In this document: piece by piece, positions 58,587 through 64,000 of the stretch
Layout of the letters: each line of letters starts with the position of its first letter
Position numbering within the stretch: the first letter of the stretch is position 1
Origin: Polytrichum commune
Taxonomy: Eukaryota > Streptophyta > Polytrichopsida > Polytrichales > Polytrichaceae
Direction: 5' to 3'
Assembly (NCBI GenBank): GCA_950295325.1
Contig: OX485804.1
Coordinates: 23,808,001-23,872,000, forward strand
Length of the DNA: 64,000 nt
Notes under the pieces: generated by a model
The model's input: the letters and a program-made list of their open reading frames with translations, nothing else
Databases searched by the model: none
Told to the model about the DNA's origin: nothing
Made by a program: the position numbers and the translations under genes

Positions 58587-58794
58587 ATGCCATTCTCGGC
58601 CTTTGGAGTAAGATCAAGTGTTGTATTTGATTTTCTCAGTTTATTATCTGATACGAGGCTCAATCGAGTTTCTTCATATTAATCCAACTTCTCTCGGTTG
58701 CGGAACCGTTTGGCAGCTTGCTGCTTGGCCCCCAGGTGTTGCCTTAGTATTGCAATACCTCCAAGGCTGGTGCAATCCTCCCCCTATTCTGGGG
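58587..58794 (+). ncRNA. U2 snRNA-like pseudogene, module C
   Basis: ATGCCATTCTCGGCCTTTGG, then GTAAGATCAAGTGTTGTAT and CTCAGTTTATTATCTGATA follow the U2 order. The branch-pairing GTAGTA is GTTGTA, and the first ten bases differ from U2. The 3' domain TTGCAATACCTCCAAGGCTGG is the most complete of the three copies. Confidence 0.7.
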
Positions 58795-58870
58795 CCTCCT
58801 AGTAAATCTTCAACGAGGATTTGATGCTGAAGGAGTGTTCAACCTCGTTCAACATGAAACTATGATGATT

Positions 58871-59757
58871 TATATTATTCAAATTTAAAGTCGAGTTCAT
58901 GGTCATTGCTGGACAACTTGCAGTGGAACATATATTTTTCAAGGTCTATGAGACCAAACACAATGGGAGAAATGAGTGGAACACATATAAACCATATTGG
59001 CAGCAGAGATTGTTTATGTATAAAGGTTGATTTATTTCATAAAATGCATTTGTGTCCAGAAGAGGCATTTAGCAGATGAAATCAGAAAGCTTAATATAAT
59101 ACATGAGTCCATTATCTAGCCTACGATTAGTATGTATACTGATTCTAATCTATATAATTTAAGAATTAAATATATTTAATTGTATGCATGTATTTTGGAC
59201 AATTCCAACCATCAATATGATGTACACTAGATCACAAAACTAAGGTAAAACTACACAAATATGGTGGTTGGTAAACATGGCAAACAAACTTTTGAAGTTG
59301 TGGTTGTTATGTTATTGCTTTTGCTATTCTTGTTTGATGTTTTTATCCCCACATGTGCACCTCCCTTATTATTTTTGGACAAGTGGTTTGTCCATATACA
59401 TTTAAATATCAATTTAAACTTCTTGTATATAGGAGGTTTTATTCTATAGTATTATCAAGCTAAATTATTTCCATATGACATGATTTCCACAATACTAAAT
59501 ATCAAGCTTGTAAGAGCCAACTGAATAAAACGACATATTACGTATACTTCAAATTCATGGCTTGTCATAGGTGTGCGGCAAACGAAAAAATTCATGCAAA
59601 GTTGAGAGCCTAGATGATAACATGATACAACAACTAATAATACACTCTTGTAATAGACGCGAGTTGCTTCACCAAAAGCTTTTCACCAAATTATAGGTTT
59701 ATATATATATTTACAACCTACACCTAGTTAAGTCGCATCCCTATCACTAGGTGTGAT
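58871..59757. other. AT-rich stretch, no recognised gene
   Basis: A 62-codon hydrophobic frame (59261-59449, LLLLLFLFDVFIPTCAPPLL) has no support. Nothing else was seen. Confidence 0.45.
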
Positions 59758-60273
59758 CTAAAAGTTGACGACATTGCGCCACCCTCGCCTTCTTCGATCA
59801 CGAGACTTCCAGTTTTGGAAATTGCGTTCAAGATTACCACGTAGATCCCTCAACTCCCATACAAACATTGCGTGAAGGGGCTCTGTTTGTAAACGTGTCG
59901 AATAGGGTCTACAGAGTCGCCACGAAGAACTGAACCACATGCAATTTATTCGAAAGTTTTCCAGAAATGCCTTCTCGAAGATTCGGCGATTCATGAGCCA
60001 AAATCTTGGATTGTTGATAAGGATGTTCAAATCATACTTTGTAAGCCGTAAAGCATTCCATACAATCGTCTCTTGAAACCCCTCACTCCATGCTTTGTTG
60101 ACCATCATGTATTGAAAAATGCACAATAAGGTTGAAAAATCAAATTGGGTAGTGGTGTTAACAACCTCGAAAGGCATTTGAGTTGTAATCGGCTCCAAAA
60201 TTTTCGGGAGAATGTAATTCTTCACAATCCGGTCTGTCAAGGCTGGTATTAACGGCGACATAAGCTCTGTCAT
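59758..60273 (-). CDS. Unrecognised 171-aa ORF, possible exon
   Basis: The frame starts MTELMSPLIPALTDRIVKNY and ends in a basic tail (KSRDRRRRGWRN). The part FQYMMVNKAWSEGFQETIVW followed by NALRLTKYDL recalls the helix after an F-box (..NKAW..W..LRL), but the match is weak. Further minus-strand frames at 60393-60696 could be upstream exons (ADSLVKKTQKYLYFGLGV). Family not recognised; coding status is uncertain. Confidence 0.35.
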   Translation of the reverse strand: MTELMSPLIPALTDRIVKNYILPKILEPITTQMPFEVVNTTTQFDFSTLLCIFQYMMVNKAWSEGFQETIVWNALRLTKYDLNILINNPRFWLMNRRIFEKAFLENFRINCMWFSSSWRLCRPYSTRLQTEPLHAMFVWELRDLRGNLERNFQNWKSRDRRRRGWRNVVNF

Positions 60274-60800
60274 TGTGGACCACCTTGCATCTACCTTAAT
60301 CTAGCAAAAGTTTGCAAACCACAAATTGAATTCAAAAAAATGAATGTGTTGAAATGAAGATTTGAAAGGGTCTAACAAAGTTTTAAGGACTCTCAAATAA
60401 TACGAAGAAAAAAAATGAACACATAAAATAAACTCGTCCATTGATAAGCACAACATACCTCACCAACCCTAATCATAATAAACCGATCATATAGTATTTG
60501 AATGTTATTAACAATGTCTGGCCCAATCAAAACTTTGTGTAGCCTGTTCCAATCCGATGTAATCACCAACTCCAAGCCCAAAATATAAGTATTTTTGAGT
60601 TTTTTTTACCAAGCTATCAGCCATATCAACATAGAGTGACAACGATAATATATCAAAACTATGCAAAAATGACACACAATGCAAAATCCACCACATTTTG
60701 TCTTATTAGTTAGTCAAAATATTCTCTCACCAAAATATGTTTTATCAAGAAATCAAAGCCAATAAAAAATTTAATAGGTAATGATTGAATAAATTGCATA

Positions 60801-61210
60801 CACGGGGAGGTCACTTCATTGTCAAGTTGACACCACGTGCGGACAAAGTTTGCTACCCCTATATTACATGCCATATATAATTTTAAAATTTATGATATTT
60901 TTTCTACATATACATAACCATTGATAATATCTTTTGTATACTTTTTTGAAATTTTTAGTCATCTTTATTTTTTTTAGTAATTGTTTTAGTTCAATTCTGT
61001 GTCATTCTAGTTAGAAATGGTATGTTTTATGAAAAAAACAAATCATCAAATTTAGTTACCACTTTTAACTATGTCATAGGTATTGTGTATATCTACTTAT
61101 GAAAAACAATTGATAAAATTTTGACCCATTTTGGTGGTGCAACTTACCAAAAGAAGATTTTGTTTGGCCGCACGTGGTGTTCAACTTGACAATGGAGTGA
61201 TCTACCCGTG
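60801..61210. mobile_element. hAT-like MITE, 410 bp, with exact 8-bp target duplication
   Basis: Left end CACGGGGAGGTCACTTCATT, then GTCAAGTTGACACCACGTGC; the right end is its inverse, ending GATCTACCCGTG, giving ~43-bp terminal inverted repeats. ATTGCATA flanks it at 60793-60800 and 61211-61218. The AT-rich interior matches the core of the 682-bp satellite unit. No coding capacity. Confidence 0.92.
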
Positions 61211-61218
61211 ATTGCATA

Positions 61219-62840
61219 AGATTAGAGAGAGAGAATGAGGTGCTTTCCATATTAGCCACTCATCAAAACAATATCCCCTAGAATATAGGTACAATTGTTG
61301 TTGGAAATGAATTCGCATCAAATACAACATTTTCAATATGATCACAATTACACAATTTTTTAAGTTGATTTTACCAAGCCGTATTTCAAAAACCTAGAAA
61401 TTTTTGACATTATTTCATAAGATGATTATTTAAAATGAATATAGCCTATAGAAACTAGAATTTGGGAATACAATATTGGCATTTAAAAAAGTACTATTCA
61501 AATTAAGAAAATGTTTGGCCGTCATGTCATCAAAGTTTTAACCTTCACTCTTGATGACCAGTATTATTTTTTTATCCAATTTTAAGGTTCTTAGGAGGGT
61601 GGATAGAGATGGAGAAAAAAATGACATAAATTTTGATCAATTTTTTTTATGGCAATAAATGGCATAGTGCACCAGTAAAAAGAAGGAGTTGTCATCTTTT
61701 TACATAACAAAGTTTGTGTTTAAAATTTGCGTGCAACTAGGGAACGGATTTTACAAATTAAGTAAAATGAAAACACCAAAAATTTCCTTAAAAACAAAGA
61801 GGCACCCATGTCCAAAAATTACATACATTTTAAATTACATTTTACAAAAGCAGTTCATGCATCTTGTAATGGACTTTATGATGCTCGGAAACAAATTTTA
61901 TATAACTTTTAAACATTCTTAATTTGTAAGAAATGCACATTAAATTAAGATAGAATGAAACTCAAGACATGTAAACATTCATCATTATTTTGTATGCCAC
62001 AATTGTTACTCACTCATAAATTTTAAGTAATTTAGTACCCAATTCGTATTTTGCATTTAAACATCAAATATCATCTAATTATAGCACCAATACAAAAATC
62101 TAATATTATAATATTTGTGCTATTCAACTTAATTCCATGTAGTTTCCATTCTCTCGGACTTTTGAAGCCTCGTAATATGCATAGAAATGTATATGTAGCT
62201 TGCAAATGATTGTTACAAGCTAATTTGACACTAAAACCGGAATCTCAAATCTCAAGAAGGTAGTTTAATGAGACACAATTAGGAGAAAGTAAATAATTTT
62301 TTTCTTTTTTCTTTTTTTATGGGGTGAGTGTGAGCCCAAATCCCCCTCACCCTTCAATTGCGTCCTAGTCCGGGTGAGGGTTCTTGAGCCACATTCGAGT
62401 TAGCAAGTCACAAGTGCAAACAAGGGAGAGAGATTGGAACACTATATTCGGTAATTGGAGACTTTTTGTTGATTATGAGACTATATAAGGATGCGCATTT
62501 CAAAATTGGACCAGTATTGACGACTAAAAATCCCATATGTATAATGGTATGCTACTATTATTATACATAAAGGCATGGAAGTGAACAAAAATGTGAGGCA
62601 TACATGAAAATAATTGCGTATGAAATGACAACTCGTTATGAATGGAAGGGAAGGTGCGAAGAATGAATGGAAGTTGAATGAATTAATTGGGATTGAAATA
62701 CAATTATAATGGAAATACCATCAATGTCTTGAGTAACTTGGAATAGCATACTAGAAAGTAAGCACTTAAATATGTTCTACACCTAAGCATTTAGGGAGTC
62801 CGTCCCACTAGTACGCTTCTAGTCACACTAGTCCGACCCA
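61219..62840. other. AT-rich stretch, no recognised gene
   Basis: About 1.6 kb of AT-rich sequence with short frames only. Long T and A runs suggest old retro-derived sequence, but no element ends were found. Confidence 0.5.
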
Positions 62841-63790
62841 CTATTTTTTTTTTGCGGCTAAGTCTTTTTTTTTGGCGGCCTCCATGGCTCTAAAAATCTC
62901 AGGCCCACGACTGTATCCTTGTGTGTTGCCTGGACAGGAATATGTGTCGTTCTTGCATGTTTCAGGACGCGCTCCCGAATTGTACGAGGTGGTATTATAA
63001 GTAGAATACGAGGGTGTTTGCGAAAGGGAACGTCTTGCGCTTCTCCGGAGGGCCAGACAACGATCGGACTTGGAAGATGCGGCCTTGAGGGCGTGCCTAT
63101 CCAAGGAGGACGTGGAGGAGGGCCGGGCACCAAGCGAGCGGGTAGCCACCTGCGAAACAACGTCATAGGAAGATAAGAATAGGAATGGAGTGGGAAAAAT
63201 AATGAGGGCGGTTTGGGATGGGCGCTCGTAAAGAGAACGGCACGCACACGGAAGACAAGCAAAACAAAAGCGGCAAAGGGGTTTAGGGTTGAGGAGGGCA
63301 CCTTGGCTGTGGGGACGTCCATGCGGGGAACGGTAGGAACGAGGGGGGCGTCGACGGGAGCATCCGGAGCCGATGGAACTATTGCACTGTTGGATGGCGG
63401 GGGGGAGTCGAGGCGTGGAGGAACGGAGTCGGCGGGGGAGGTGTGGCAACGGGGGCCTTCCATGCGGAGACGCCAGCTCGGCCCACGACGAGCGACGGTG
63501 TCGTCCCTCGAGGGTGAGAGGTGTCCCAAACGAACGAGCGTCCGTTTCTCCTTGGAGAGGGGGGAGGGCGACGGGGCGTACGCGCGGGGGACAAGTGCTG
63601 GGGGCGGGCTGTTGACGACGCCGTCGTCGATGCCGACGTCGCGGGAGTAATCCACGGCCGAGGCCGCGTCGACCGCTGAGAAGTGGTAGAGGGATGGCAT
63701 TTGGAAGTCCGTGACGTCGCGGGAAGGGGATGCCGGGGGCGAGAGGTGACGGGAAGGGCCATCGACTACAGGGGCGTCGCATATGGGGGC
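62841..63790 (-). CDS. GC-rich Pro/Ser-rich open frame near the right edge, uncertain
   Basis: Sudden GC-rich sequence with overlapping long minus-strand frames. The most protein-like one reads upstream as DGPSRHLSPPASPSRDVTDF and on through MPSLYHFSAVDAASAVDYS and PDAPVDAPLVPTVPRMDV, a Pro/Ser/Asp-rich, probably disordered stretch. TTTCGCAG near 63150 may be a 3' splice site that would shift to another frame (VATRSLGARPSSTSSLDRH). The start or upstream exons may be outside the window. No domain was recognised; it may be host or retroelement-derived. Confidence 0.3.
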
Positions 63791-64000
63791 AGATTATGGG
63801 CAAGAACAAGAACAACAAAAAACAAAAACAGACATCCAAAAACAGAGCAAGCAAACACATGGAGGCATTTCAAATCAATTTATTGAGTTTGGCGAGCCTC
63901 ATGATGCTCTTATATACATTATCGTGAGGGCTTAGCGCCGCATTGCCGAAGGGGTTGGACCTAACAAAAAATGGGATGCTACCGGCGTGGAGCACGAGCC

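Larger units (their letters stand above)
57540..58870 (+). repeat. snRNA module C (U4 then U2)
   Basis: U4 and U2 lie in the same direction, about 690 bp between them. The linker matches module B and its middle matches 34680-34940 of module A. This is the most complete module. Confidence 0.75.

Noticed and set aside
62841-63860. 339-aa Arg/Pro-rich frame taken as the real protein
   Set aside because: Its N-terminal part is out of frame with the more protein-like Pro/Ser/Asp frame; composition is typical of an off-frame GC-rich read.

Overview
This is nuclear DNA from a land plant. The window has spliceosomal introns (GT-AG, about 80-100 bp in one gene), a nuclear-type chloroplast CCDA gene in ten exons, U2- and U4-snRNA-like loci with a plant-style upstream block, and nested copia, CACTA, hAT-like and LTR-retroelement remains. 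The density of decayed repeats and the odd methyltransferase genes suggest a large, repeat-rich genome, perhaps a bryophyte, lycophyte or fern. The species cannot be fixed from sequence alone.

Layout. (1) 1-9.2 kb is a satellite built on a perfect 22-bp palindrome (half-site GAGGCCTCGGA). It includes 29 palindromes spaced exactly 96 bp apart, then about five copies of a 681/682-bp higher-order unit that carries a fossil transposon, then diverged ~125-130-bp monomers. (2) 9.37-13.54 kb is an intact-looking 11-exon gene for a ~1087-aa protein. It has a ParB-like domain and a beta-class N4/N6 DNA-methyltransferase-like domain, and it starts about 170 bp after the last palindrome. (3) 14.8-19.6 kb is a decayed CACTA transposon whose right end sits inside (4), a minus-strand LTR-retroelement remnant (19.6-23.2 kb) with gag, two CCHC knuckles, a protease and a C5-cytosine DNA methyltransferase. 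(5) 23.9-24.8 kb is a hAT-like non-autonomous element with a perfect 8-bp target duplication; a relative lies at 60.8-61.2 kb. (6) 26-32 kb holds unrecognised ORFs. (7) 33-34.9, 43.3-44.4 and 57.5-58.9 kb are three related modules with U4- and U2-snRNA-like genes or pseudogenes. (8) 35.6-41.3 kb is a broken copia element that itself carries a 343-bp insertion. (9) 46.4-51.1 kb, minus strand, is a complete CCDA gene. (10) 51.8-52.8 kb is an inverted relative of the copia-flanking repeat. The rest is AT-rich, repeat-derived sequence, and a GC-rich open frame lies at the right edge.

Only two genes look intact: CCDA, a housekeeping thylakoid thiol-reduction gene, and the ParB/methyltransferase gene. 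The most unusual point is that two unrelated DNA-methyltransferase lineages occur in one window, one of them beside a dense palindrome array and the other carried by a retroelement. All exon structures were built by hand from reading frame, GT-AG sites and family knowledge; no alignment or search was run.
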